From CAYYIS01 sp964470965 (GTDB taxonomy: Bacteria > JAAXHH01 > JABIQT01): DNA of 23,519 nucleotides. Position numbers and translations under genes: made by a program. The stretch spans positions 1 to 23,519 of the forward strand of contig CAYYIS010000068.1 in assembly GCA_964470965.1 (NCBI GenBank). Direction: 5' to 3'. Positions 1 through 6,960 of the stretch are shown one piece after another. Position 1 is the stretch's first letter, and each line of letters opens with the position of its first letter. Below the pieces are notes generated by a model. It worked only from the letters and a program-made list of their open reading frames with translations, ran no database searches and was not told the DNA's origin.

Positions 1-186
1 TCTCCCGGTGGGTTGTTGGGGATTGAAATTGAGGTTGGTATCGAATAATCACGTTAGACAGGCGGTATGCAATAGGGCTAGGAAGATAGCGCTATTCCTG
101 TGACAGAATGAATTGACAGGAGATTCTGTTTAATTTGATTACGGTCCCGGTTAATCATCAGCAAGGTACCCCCACCTTGTGATGCT
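1..186. other. Non-coding stretch upstream of the flippase gene
   Basis: No gene was seen here. It holds a perfect 10-base palindrome, ATAGCGCTAT, at 86-95 and a TTGACA hexamer at 113-118. No acceptable -10 hexamer lies 16 to 19 bases after that hexamer, so no promoter is called. Part of a longer intergenic region may lie outside the window. Confidence 0.5.
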
Positions 187-1449
187 ATGTCCCATTCAAC
201 TACCAAAAACCTGTTTCGGGTCTCCTCCATCTATGGAGTCGGTCTTGCCGTAAACCGGGCGCTTGACTTTGCGCTCCTTCCTCTCTACACCAACTACTTA
301 GACCCGGGAGAATACGGTGCGGTGGCGCTGACGCTCACGCTCTTGGGATTCGGACACGTCGTGTACGCCATGGGGTTCGGTCCCGCGTTTCTGCGCTATT
401 TCGCGATGCATGACGGGGCGCACCGCCGTCGGATGTTCCTGGGGGGGACAGTGACGCTGTTTGTCGTTGCCCTTGCCCTCTCGGCGCTGGTGTGCGGGTT
501 CGCTCCGGTGTTCGGGGCGTGGTTCGGACTCGGTGAACGTCGACTGCTGGTGGACCTGGCTGCAGGCATCCTGTTTCTCGACGTTTTGACGCTGTTGCCC
601 TACAGTATACTGCGTTCTGAAGGTCGTGCGGCTACCTTCGTGGTATGCACCTTCTTTACCACGGTTGTGCAGGTATGTCTTACGGCGGCTCTCATCCTTC
701 TGGCCGGTATGGGTGGCGAGGCGTTTTTTGTTGCTATGGTGGTTTCCTCGGCGGTTAACGTTCTCATCGTTACCTTCAGTGTCCGGAGATATGTATCGTT
801 TGCCGGACCGGTCGTGTTCCCGCGAGAGCTGTTGCGCTTCGGCCTGCCGTTTGTGCCGGCCGGGCTCGCGACAGTAGCAATTGAACTGATTGACCGGGTG
901 TTCCTGGAGCGCATGATGGGCGCCGCTACCGTGGGTATTTACAGTGCGGGATACCGGGTCGCCGCCGGGATGGGATTACTGGTAAAAGCGTTCGAGTACG
1001 CCTGGGCGCCCTATATACTGGAACGGAGGGGCCATGCAATCCGGGCTACGGCAGGTGCAGCTGCAGGGTTTATGGTACTGGCCGGTATGCTGTGGGCTGG
1101 ATTCATTTTGTTGGAAGAGGAAATACTCGGGATACGCCTGTTCGGAAAAGATCTGATCGGTCCGGCCTATCGGACAGGGGCGGTCATCATTCCACCGGTT
1201 ATGTTGGCGTACATCCTGAGCGGTCTCGCGGAGGTGCTGATGGCTGGTGTATATTTGAAAGGCCGCTCCTGGGTCGTTCCCGTTGCCACGGTGTCCGCCG
1301 CCGCGGTCAACATTGTAGGCAATCTCCTACTGATACCTTCCTATGGTATGATGGGCGCCGCCTGGGCGACTATTACTGCCTATGCAGTGCTGGTGATGGT
1401 ATTGTACCTGTACACGCGAAGAGTTTTTGTGAGGGCTGACAAACCTTGA
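187..1449 (+). CDS. Polysaccharide/oligosaccharide flippase, MATE-like (Wzx/MviN type)
   Basis: A 420-residue, strongly hydrophobic protein with about 12 to 14 membrane segments along its whole length and short charged loops. The N-terminus (NLFRVSSIYGVGLAVNRAL, then LLPLYTNYLDPGEYGAVAL) is typical of the polysaccharide-biosynthesis flippase family, where the first helices precede a conserved tract around 'LxPxYTxYLxPxEYG'. By family knowledge it would move lipid-linked sugar intermediates across the inner membrane for O-antigen, capsule or exopolysaccharide. No glycosyltransferase lies beside it, so the substrate is unknown, though more of the locus may lie upstream of the window. No clear Shine-Dalgarno sequence precedes the ATG. 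The gene converges with the minus-strand isomerase gene, with only 3 bases between the stop codons. The family assignment is firm; the pathway is not. Confidence 0.85.
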   Translation: MSHSTTKNLFRVSSIYGVGLAVNRALDFALLPLYTNYLDPGEYGAVALTLTLLGFGHVVYAMGFGPAFLRYFAMHDGAHRRRMFLGGTVTLFVVALALSALVCGFAPVFGAWFGLGERRLLVDLAAGILFLDVLTLLPYSILRSEGRAATFVVCTFFTTVVQVCLTAALILLAGMGGEAFFVAMVVSSAVNVLIVTFSVRRYVSFAGPVVFPRELLRFGLPFVPAGLATVAIELIDRVFLERMMGAATVGIYSAGYRVAAGMGLLVKAFEYAWAPYILERRGHAIRATAGAAAGFMVLAGMLWAGFILLEEEILGIRLFGKDLIGPAYRTGAVIIPPVMLAYILSGLAEVLMAGVYLKGRSWVVPVATVSAAAVNIVGNLLLIPSYGMMGAAWATITAYAVLVMVLYLYTRRVFVRADKP

Positions 1450-1452
1450 TGC

Positions 1453-2262
1453 TTACATTCCCGCAAGCGTTTTATCCAGCGCAGCCTTTGCATCGCGGGA
1501 AATAGCTTCGGGAACCTGCTTCCAGTATTCCTCGCGGAAAATCTCGACCGACAGGGCGCCTTCGTAACCCTTGTCTTTGAGGATACCGAGAACCGTTTCG
1601 AGCGGCAGGATGCCTTTGCCCATGTGCAGCCGATGGCCGTCGGTGAGTTCTTCCCGGGGCAGATCCTCGCAGTCATTCACGTGGACGATCAAAAGGTGCT
1701 CCAGGGGGATATTCCGGATGTCCTCCATGGATACGTCCGATTTGTAGTAGTGGAACGTATCGAGCATGAGCCCCAGCGCGTCATGGTCGGCTCGTTCGAT
1801 GATTTCGAGGGCCTCGTTCGGACCGGGGATAAACGGATGACGACCCAGTGGTTCGATGGCGATCTTAACGCCGTGTTTCTCGGCCTGGTCCGCGTACGTG
1901 CTCGCCATGTTGGCCATGGTGTCGTATGCCTCATCCAGCTCCACATCCCCCGGGGGAGCGTCTGCGCAGACGAGCAGTATGGGGCATTCGATCGCTTCCG
2001 CGATTTCCGACGCCTCCCGGATGGAGATGATATGCCCCCGGTTGTCGGAAAAGCCCACCAGGCTGTACGGGCACAGGGAAGCGACTTTGAGTTGACAGCG
2101 TGCCAGAAGGTCCTTGAGGTCGTCCACTGTGTGGGTTTCCAGGTAGGCATTCAGTTTCCCGGACCATATTTCAACCGCTTCGAACCCGGCAAGTGCCGCA
2201 GCTTCAAGGTCCTGTTCGAGTGTGTAGGGCATGGTTGTCGCCCCGTTGATGCAGGATATCAT
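1453..2262 (-). CDS. Sugar phosphate isomerase/epimerase-like TIM-barrel protein (AP endonuclease family 2 fold)
   Basis: A 269-residue protein of the xylose-isomerase-like TIM-barrel superfamily. The expected metal-binding carboxylates and histidines are visible at strand ends: Glu137 (KIAIEPLG), Asp168 and His171 (LMLDTFHYY), His194 (LLIVHVND) and Glu240 (ALSVEIF). Relatives include hydroxypyruvate isomerase, IolE/IolI and 3-keto-sugar epimerases, which isomerise sugars or keto-sugars with a divalent metal. The exact substrate cannot be read from the sequence. It starts at an ATG preceded by GGAG at a normal distance. It lies 18 bases downstream of the thioredoxin-like gene and is probably co-transcribed with it from the promoter near 3,100. 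There is no signal peptide, so it is cytoplasmic, unlike its operon partner. Confidence 0.85.
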   Translation of the reverse strand: MISCINGATTMPYTLEQDLEAAALAGFEAVEIWSGKLNAYLETHTVDDLKDLLARCQLKVASLCPYSLVGFSDNRGHIISIREASEIAEAIECPILLVCADAPPGDVELDEAYDTMANMASTYADQAEKHGVKIAIEPLGRHPFIPGPNEALEIIERADHDALGLMLDTFHYYKSDVSMEDIRNIPLEHLLIVHVNDCEDLPREELTDGHRLHMGKGILPLETVLGILKDKGYEGALSVEIFREEYWKQVPEAISRDAKAALDKTLAGM

Positions 2263-2280
2263 TTGGTCTCCGTGGTTTCC

Positions 2281-2793
2281 TTAATCCGGCCGATTCATGT
2301 ATTGTTCGAATCCCATTTTATGGTAAACGCCTTCAGAAATGTACCTCAGGATCCGTTCAAACTTTTCAGGGGTTACGTATCCGTTCACGGGAGCGATGGC
2401 TTTACCGTCAGGCTGCAGAAACCAGGTGGTGGGGTAGCTTTTCACCCGATAGATGGACGCCAGGCGTACTTCGGTGACATTTTGGCCCCGTAACTTGACA
2501 AAGCGACGGGATTCCGCGTTGACCTTTACCAGAATGAATGATTTTTCCAACAGGGCCTTTACGGATGGATCGGCGTAGGTTTTTTCATCCATTACGTCGC
2601 ACCATCCGCACCAGTCGGTATAAAAATCTATCAGCACAAATCTGTTTTGTTTTTTTGCCAGCGGCAGCGCCTTATCGTACCGGTGCCAGGTGAGACCGCC
2701 GGTGGTATCGGCGTCTCCCGCTCCCGCGGGCATTGCCGTGCCGATAAACGGGAGCATCACTGCGAGTGAAATGATATGTGTCCACCTTCTCAA
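2281..2793 (-). CDS. Secreted thioredoxin-fold protein (WCGWC active site)
   Basis: A 170-residue protein with an N-terminal signal peptide (about residues 1-25, ending AGA/GDAD) and a thioredoxin fold. The active site is W61-C62-G63-W64-C65 within FYTDWCGWCDVM. A cis-proline-type motif (VKSYPTTWFL) follows at about residue 126. The CGWC dipeptide and the 'EKTYADPSVKALLEKSFILVKVN' type of sequence match the thioredoxin_7/DUF255-like group of periplasmic oxidoreductases. It likely reduces or isomerises disulfides in the periplasm, with partner unknown. The start is a TTG: the preceding codon is TGA, so nothing upstream can be used in frame, and a strong GGAGGT lies 5 bases before it. It is first in a two-gene unit with the isomerase-like gene. 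Confidence 0.85.
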   Translation of the reverse strand: MRRWTHIISLAVMLPFIGTAMPAGAGDADTTGGLTWHRYDKALPLAKKQNRFVLIDFYTDWCGWCDVMDEKTYADPSVKALLEKSFILVKVNAESRRFVKLRGQNVTEVRLASIYRVKSYPTTWFLQPDGKAIAPVNGYVTPEKFERILRYISEGVYHKMGFEQYMNRPD

Positions 2794-2806
2794 TCACGAC
2801 CTCCGT

Positions 2807-2902
2807 TCAATCTGCCAAATACCGCAGCAGGCGCTCTTCAATGATCCGACACGGGATCCCTTCAACCCCGGTGATACGAACGACCCGATTGACAATCCCC
2901 AT
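2807..2902 (-). CDS. Possible small ORF or the 3' end of a decayed gene
   Basis: A 31-codon frame from an ATG to a TGA ends 13 bases before the thioredoxin start. Its peptide (MGIVNRVVRITGVEG..., ending RLLRYLAD) has a normal coding-like composition. In another frame just upstream lies a similarly protein-like stretch (RMRRLGIPMDILGKPVQSF). So the whole 2,807-3,122 minus-strand tract could be a frameshifted gene remnant, a leader peptide inside the thioredoxin 5' leader, or chance. I do not recognise the family. Only a weak AGGG precedes the ATG. Confidence 0.2.
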   Translation of the reverse strand: MGIVNRVVRITGVEGIPCRIIEERLLRYLAD

Positions 2903-3093
2903 ACGCCCTGTAAAAGGCCGCTTCCGTTATGGCAGCCACCGCTTCGAATGACTGAACCGGCTTCCCCAAAATATCCATGGGAATACCGAGCCTTCGCATC
3001 CTTTGGTCGGTTCGAAAACAGAGAACCCACGCAAAAGCACGGGGCCGCCATCGGGAATCACAGGCTGGTTCAAGGATCCCAACAGCGAATCCG

Positions 3094-3122
3094 TATATAC
3101 TCATCCGCCGTGGGACTGTCAA
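3094..3122 (-). promoter_or_regulatory. Sigma-70-type promoter for the thioredoxin-isomerase unit
   Basis: On the minus strand, TTGACA (3117-3122) is followed after exactly 17 bases by TATATA (3094-3099). Transcription would begin near 3,087, leaving an unusually long leader of about 290 bases before the TTG start at 2,793. The match is close to consensus, but it has not been tested against chance across the window. Confidence 0.55.
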
Positions 3123-3166
3123 GGTGTTTGACCCGTTAAGATCTATACCCTTTCAACAGAAAAATC

Positions 3167-3196
3167 TTGCCCGGGGCTCATGGAATCGATTATAAT
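3167..3196 (+). promoter_or_regulatory. Sigma-70-type promoter for the aminotransferase gene
   Basis: TTGCCC (3167-3172), an 18-base spacer and a perfect TATAAT (3191-3196) lie about 63 bases upstream of the ATG at 3,259. The surrounding sequence is AT-rich. Initiation is expected near 3,203. Confidence 0.5.
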
Positions 3197-3258
3197 TATA
3201 CCGTTCATTGTTCTGATAACAATCCTGCATTATTTAAATTTGACGATGGAGAATACAC

Positions 3259-4587
3259 ATGGATGCTCCTACGATGACCGCCCATGCGACGCTTGAAGAT
3301 ACCTATCGTGCTGCGTTCCCGAAATCACGGGCCCTTTATCAAAAGGCGCTCGATCATTTTCCCAACGGTGTTACCCACGACGGCCGGTTTCTGCGCCCGT
3401 TTCCCGTGTACATAGATCGGGCACTCGGTGCCCGTAAATGGGATGTGGATGGAAACGAGATTGTCGATTACTGGATGGGACACGGCTCGTTGCTGCTGGG
3501 CCACGGCCGGGAAGAGGTGGTGCAGGCGGTTGCGGAGCAGAGCGGGAAAGGCATGCATTACGGCGCCTGCCATGAGCTGGAGATCGAATGGGCGGATCTT
3601 GTAAGCCGCCTGGTACCGTGCGCCGAAAGGGTCCGTTTCGTCTCATCGGGCACGGAGGCAACACTGATGGCGATCCGGCTGGCCCGGGCGTACACCGGCC
3701 GCCGCAAGGTCATAAAGTTCAAAGGCCACTACCATGGTTGGCATGACAACGTCCTGGACAGTGCCGGCCCCGGTCACACACCTCCTGGAGTGCTCAGGGA
3801 GGTGTGTGACACCCTGATTTCTCTGCCGCCCAACGATTTGAATCAGGTAGAAGAGGTGTTGAAGCACGACCAGGACATCGCCTGTCTCCTGCTGGAGCCT
3901 ACGGGAGAATTGTTCGGCGGTAGGCCGCTCGACAGCGGCTTCCTAAACGGCTTGCGCCGCCTGACGGAGCAGTACGGCGTGTTGTTTGTCATGGATGAAG
4001 TGGTGACGGGATTCCGCTGCTCCCCCGGCGGCGCACAGGCCCACTACGGTATCACACCGGACTTGTGTACCCTGGCAAAAATACTGGCGGGCGGAATGAA
4101 CGGTGGTGCGGTCGCCGGCCGGCGGGATATAATGGACCACCTCGAAATCCGACCGGAACCGGAGTGGCAGAAATCCAAGAAAATGCTGCACTATGGCACT
4201 TTCAACGCCAGCCCTATTTGCGCCGCGGCAGGCATTGCCACGCTGAAGATCGTTGAGAGAGGTGAGGACATCGACAGGGCCGACGAACTGGCGGCCCTGC
4301 TACGGGCGAGGCTCGCTCAGGTGATCGACTCACAGGGGTTGGATAACTGGAACGTGTACGGCGCTTTCTCCGGCGTAAAAATCAGCTACTCACAGGACCT
4401 CACCCTCGCACGCAGGGGCAATCTGAACATCATCCATGCGCTCCGGCAGGGCTGGCTGGTCAATGGAGTCGATACGATGGGAGTTGACGCGTTGACTTCC
4501 TCGGCGCATACGATTGAGGATATCGAGCAGACCGCAAGCGCTTTTGATGCCACTCTGACCGCGCTGCGTCAGGATGACATAATTTAG
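3259..4587 (+). CDS. Glutamate-1-semialdehyde 2,1-aminomutase-like class III aminotransferase
   Basis: A 442-residue PLP enzyme of aminotransferase class III. Visible signatures are SSGTEATLMAIRLARAYTG (cofactor phosphate-binding and GSA-aminomutase-like region), KFKGHYHGWHD, the PLP-nitrogen aspartate Asp246 in VMDEVVTGFR, and the Schiff-base lysine Lys274 in LAKILAGGMNGG. By family knowledge these enzymes transfer or shift an amino group; true HemL makes 5-aminolevulinate from glutamate-1-semialdehyde. This copy diverges from canonical HemL (for example HGWHDNVLDSAGPG where HemL usually reads HGHxDxLLVxAGSG) and has no haem gene beside it. A different amino/keto substrate is as likely, so no gene symbol is given. 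GGAG lies 7 bases before the ATG. It is monocistronic, between its own promoter and the tpx promoters. Confidence 0.85.
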   Translation: MDAPTMTAHATLEDTYRAAFPKSRALYQKALDHFPNGVTHDGRFLRPFPVYIDRALGARKWDVDGNEIVDYWMGHGSLLLGHGREEVVQAVAEQSGKGMHYGACHELEIEWADLVSRLVPCAERVRFVSSGTEATLMAIRLARAYTGRRKVIKFKGHYHGWHDNVLDSAGPGHTPPGVLREVCDTLISLPPNDLNQVEEVLKHDQDIACLLLEPTGELFGGRPLDSGFLNGLRRLTEQYGVLFVMDEVVTGFRCSPGGAQAHYGITPDLCTLAKILAGGMNGGAVAGRRDIMDHLEIRPEPEWQKSKKMLHYGTFNASPICAAAGIATLKIVERGEDIDRADELAALLRARLAQVIDSQGLDNWNVYGAFSGVKISYSQDLTLARRGNLNIIHALRQGWLVNGVDTMGVDALTSSAHTIEDIEQTASAFDATLTALRQDDII

Positions 4588-4611
4588 GACAATGGTCTCA
4601 CCGAGAATAGC

Positions 4612-4640
4612 TTGACAGGCCCTTCGACAAACTTTATTTT
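4612..4640 (+). promoter_or_regulatory. tpx promoter P1 (distal)
   Basis: TTGACA (4612-4617), a 17-base spacer and TATTTT (4635-4640). A near-consensus -35 with optimal spacing places initiation near 4,647, about 55 bases before the tpx start. Confidence 0.5.
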
Positions 4641-4652
4641 ATCGAAGTTTTT
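4622..4652 (+). terminator. Weak hairpin plus T-run downstream of the aminotransferase gene
   Basis: A 6-bp stem (CTTCGA at 4622-4627 with TCGAAG at 4642-4647) with a 14-base loop is followed by TTTTT (4648-4652). It is the only terminator-like structure after the aminotransferase gene. The short stem and long loop make it marginal, and it overlaps both tpx promoters. Confidence 0.3.
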
Positions 4653-4678
4653 GACACCCATAAATCCCAATTTATAAA
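4651..4678 (+). promoter_or_regulatory. tpx promoter P2 (proximal)
   Basis: TTGACA (4651-4656), a 16-base spacer and TATAAA (4673-4678). Initiation near 4,685 would leave a short leader of about 18 bases that still contains the AGGTAGGA ribosome-binding site. With P1 it forms a tandem pair about 38 bases apart. Confidence 0.55.
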
Positions 4679-4702
4679 TACCTAAAAAGGTAGGAAACTA
4701 CA

Positions 4703-5221
4703 ATGGCTGAAGAACGACAAGGCGGCACCACATTTCAGGGTAATCCACTGACTCTGGTGGGTTCAGAACTGAAAGCCGGAGATCAGGCACCCGTGTTTTC
4801 GGTGCTCAATGGCGCGCTCGAGGCGACGTCGCTCGATAACTACCAGGGCAAAGTCAAAGTGATCTGTACCGTCCCGTCGCTGGACACACCGGTTTGTGAT
4901 ACGGAGATCCGCAGATTCAACCAGGAAGCCGCCGGTCTTGGAGATAACGTGGCAGTATTGACCATTAGTGCCGACCTTCCGTTCGCACAGGGCCGTTGGT
5001 GCGGTGCCGCCGGCGTGGAAAACATAACACCGCTGTCTGACCACCGTGACACCTCCTTCGGTGAGGCCTACGGCACACTGGTCAAAGAACTCCGCCTCCT
5101 CAGCCGAGCGGTATTCGTCGTGGACACCGGCAACACCATTCAGTACGTGGAGTACGTATCTGAAATCGCCGACGAACCCAATTACGATGCAGCGGTGGCA
5201 GCGGCCAAGGCCGCCGTATAA
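4703..5221 (+). CDS. tpx: Thiol peroxidase (Tpx, atypical 2-Cys peroxiredoxin)
   Basis: A 172-residue protein of usual Tpx length. The Tpx signature TVPSLDTPVCDTEIRRFN holds the peroxidatic cysteine Cys65 with Thr62 and Pro63. The resolving cysteine is Cys100 in AQGRWCGAAG, at the expected separation for Tpx (about 35 residues). The N-terminal GNPLTLVG and the SDHRDTSFGEAYG motif also match the family. It reduces hydrogen peroxide and, preferentially, organic peroxides, using thioredoxin as electron donor, in the cytoplasm. It has a good ribosome-binding site (AGGTAGGA), two tandem promoters upstream and a strong terminator 25 bases after the stop, so it is probably a monocistronic stress-response gene. 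Confidence 0.96.
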   Translation: MAEERQGGTTFQGNPLTLVGSELKAGDQAPVFSVLNGALEATSLDNYQGKVKVICTVPSLDTPVCDTEIRRFNQEAAGLGDNVAVLTISADLPFAQGRWCGAAGVENITPLSDHRDTSFGEAYGTLVKELRLLSRAVFVVDTGNTIQYVEYVSEIADEPNYDAAVAAAKAAV

Positions 5222-5245
5222 GGCGTAAGGTAAGGCAGATCATTC

Positions 5246-5286
5246 ACAAACGCCGTCCGATGCACATAACGGACGGCGTTTGTTTT
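5246..5286 (+). terminator. Strong intrinsic terminator after tpx
   Basis: A perfect 14-bp stem (5246-5259 paired with 5270-5283) with a 10-base loop has a GC-rich core (CGCCGTCCG/CGGACGGCG), and the A-rich 5' flank pairs with the T-run (TTTT at 5283-5286). It ends only 16 bases before the ATG of the next gene, leaving no room for a promoter between the two. Confidence 0.85.
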
Positions 5287-5302
5287 AGTGTAGAGGGTGG
5301 TT

Positions 5303-5995
5303 ATGTCAACGACGCTTACTTACCACGGCCACGCCTGTCTTTCCCTAAAGGACGGGTCACATAACCTGCTCTTCGATCCCTTCCTGACAGGTAATCCACA
5401 GGCTTCCATGCCTGCGAACGACATCCATGCAGATTATGTACTCCTCACCCACGGCCATTCGGATCACCTGGGAGACGCGATACCTATCGCCAGACGATGT
5501 GATGCCACCATCATTGCCCCCTTTGAACTTGCGAAATACTGCGAAAAGCGGGGGGCTAAGGTACATGATATGGGTATCGGAGGGGCGTACAAATTTCCAT
5601 TCGGCAGGGTTAAACTGACACAGGCTTTGCACGGTTCAGCGCTTATCTCGGATGATGGTCATATCGAATACCTGGGCAATCCCTGCGGCTATCTGCTCCG
5701 CCTTTCCGGAATAACCTACTATAACGCCGGCGATACCGGACTGTTCGGTGATATGGAGCTGATCGGAAAGCTAGACAAACCGGATGTTGCGATTCTACCC
5801 ATCGGCGACAACTACACCATGGGAATAGATGATGCTGTGGAAGCAGTCAAGATGATAAAACCCAAAATTGTGATTCCGGTGCACTACAACACGTTTCCGG
5901 TCATTATGCAGGATCCGAATGTCTTCGTCAAGAAGCTGGGCAGAACGGCCACGTGCGTACTCCTTAAGCCGGGAGAATCGTACCAGATCAGTTGA
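5303..5995 (+). CDS. UPF0173-type metal-dependent hydrolase (metallo-beta-lactamase fold)
   Basis: A 230-residue single-domain metallo-beta-lactamase-fold protein. The metal motif H-x-H-x-D-H is at His50-His52-Asp54-His55 (THGHSDHLGD). Later ligand regions include NAGDTGLFGDM and IPVHYNTFPVI. Length and motifs match the UPF0173/UlaG-like group, cytoplasmic hydrolases whose physiological substrate is mostly unknown. I chose the ATG at 5,303, preceded by GAGGG at 5 bases, over an in-frame GTG 6 bases upstream that would overlap this ribosome-binding site. It is the first gene of a tight four-gene run, with 9 bases to the NHL gene. No promoter was seen between the tpx terminator and its start. 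Confidence 0.88.
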   Translation: MSTTLTYHGHACLSLKDGSHNLLFDPFLTGNPQASMPANDIHADYVLLTHGHSDHLGDAIPIARRCDATIIAPFELAKYCEKRGAKVHDMGIGGAYKFPFGRVKLTQALHGSALISDDGHIEYLGNPCGYLLRLSGITYYNAGDTGLFGDMELIGKLDKPDVAILPIGDNYTMGIDDAVEAVKMIKPKIVIPVHYNTFPVIMQDPNVFVKKLGRTATCVLLKPGESYQIS

Positions 5996-6004
5996 TGGGA
6001 AAAT

Positions 6005-6955
6005 ATGAAACCGCCCCTATATTCTCTTTTGGCGATTCTCCTGCTGGTCGGTACATTGCCACCCAGTCTGCGGGCCCAGACCCTGTCATTGAAATTCGAT
6101 GGGGTAATAGGCCGGGAGGGCATCGGCGCCGGCCAGCTTATGAATCCATCGGCTGTGGCCATCGACCCCGCCGGCAACCTGTACATCGCAGACGCAGGTA
6201 ACAGCCGCGTCCAGCTGTTCGACCGGCAAGGCCGGTACGTTCGGCATATCGGCGGTATCGGGTTCGGTACGGGGCAGTTCAACCGACCCCAGGGACTCGC
6301 CGCTACCGGACTCGACGTATTTGTGGCCGATACCCAGAACCGGCGGATTCAACGACTCGACCGCAGACTCAATTTTTTGGGGGCGCTGCCCGGCGAACTG
6401 GACCTCCAGGATGATCCAATCGACACTTTCGGGTTCCCTACCGGTATTGCGGTTTCCACCCTTGGTGATATTTACGTCACTGATGCTGAAAATGAGGAAG
6501 TCGTCAAGATGAACACCTCCGGTGCCGTGGAGGTGCGATTTGGAGGGTTTAATGACGGCAGGGGGCGATTAAGGGAGCCGGGCGGTATAGCCATTGGGCG
6601 TTCGGGCCTGATCTATGTAGCCGATGCCGGAAACGACCGCATCGTTGTTTTCGACGCATTCGGCGGATTTCTGCGGACGGTTGGCGCTGACAGCCTTCGA
6701 ACGCCCAGGGGGATAACACTGGATCGGCAGGGGCGAATTTTTCTTGCCGACACCGGAAATCATCGGGCCGTTATCCTCTCCAACAAGGGAGGGCTGCTGC
6801 TCAGTTTTGGTACAGAAGGCAGTGGCTTGGGCTCATTCCTCAGGCCACAGGATATCGAAATAGACATTGAAAACGCTGTCTACATCGTGGATACCGGCAA
6901 CCACAGGATTCAAAAATTCACCTTGCGTGGGATCGAAGAGGAACGGGCAAAGTAA
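6005..6955 (+). CDS. Secreted NHL-repeat six-bladed beta-propeller protein
   Basis: A 316-residue protein with a signal peptide (about residues 1-25, cleavage after LRA) followed by six NHL repeats filling the rest. Typical units are NPSAVAIDPAGNLYIADAGNSRVQLF, shortened here to the recurring core 'GNLYIADAGNSRVQ', with later forms GLIYVADAGNDRIVVF and AVYIVDTGNHRIQKF. NHL propellers are ligand- or protein-binding scaffolds, and some are lyases. No catalytic residues are evident here, so binding is more likely than catalysis. It should be periplasmic or surface-exposed. The next gene encodes a diheme cytochrome c 5 bases downstream, suggesting a shared periplasmic role, for example as a scaffold or sensor beside an electron-transfer protein. 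Confidence 0.88.
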   Translation: MKPPLYSLLAILLLVGTLPPSLRAQTLSLKFDGVIGREGIGAGQLMNPSAVAIDPAGNLYIADAGNSRVQLFDRQGRYVRHIGGIGFGTGQFNRPQGLAATGLDVFVADTQNRRIQRLDRRLNFLGALPGELDLQDDPIDTFGFPTGIAVSTLGDIYVTDAENEEVVKMNTSGAVEVRFGGFNDGRGRLREPGGIAIGRSGLIYVADAGNDRIVVFDAFGGFLRTVGADSLRTPRGITLDRQGRIFLADTGNHRAVILSNKGGLLLSFGTEGSGLGSFLRPQDIEIDIENAVYIVDTGNHRIQKFTLRGIEEERAK

Positions 6956-6960
6956 CCGTT

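Larger units (their letters stand above)
2794..3258. other. Intergenic region with divergent promoters and no intact gene
   Basis: This 465-base gap separates the thioredoxin-like gene (minus) from the aminotransferase gene (plus). It holds a minus-strand promoter at 3,094-3,122, a plus-strand promoter at 3,167-3,196, and about 290 bases of leader before the thioredoxin start. Short minus-strand stretches look coding-like but change frame repeatedly with stops between them, so no intact gene is called. No riboswitch class was recognised in the leader. Confidence 0.5.

Noticed and set aside
1624..2493. Long open frame on the plus strand opposite the isomerase-like and thioredoxin-like genes
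   Set aside because: It lies antisense to two genes with clear active-site motifs and spans their junction. Its translation shows no recognisable domain and looks like reverse-strand shadow.
5297..5302. GTG start for the UPF0173 gene
   Set aside because: It overlaps the GAGGG ribosome-binding site that serves the ATG at 5,303. The family begins near MSTTLTYHGHA.
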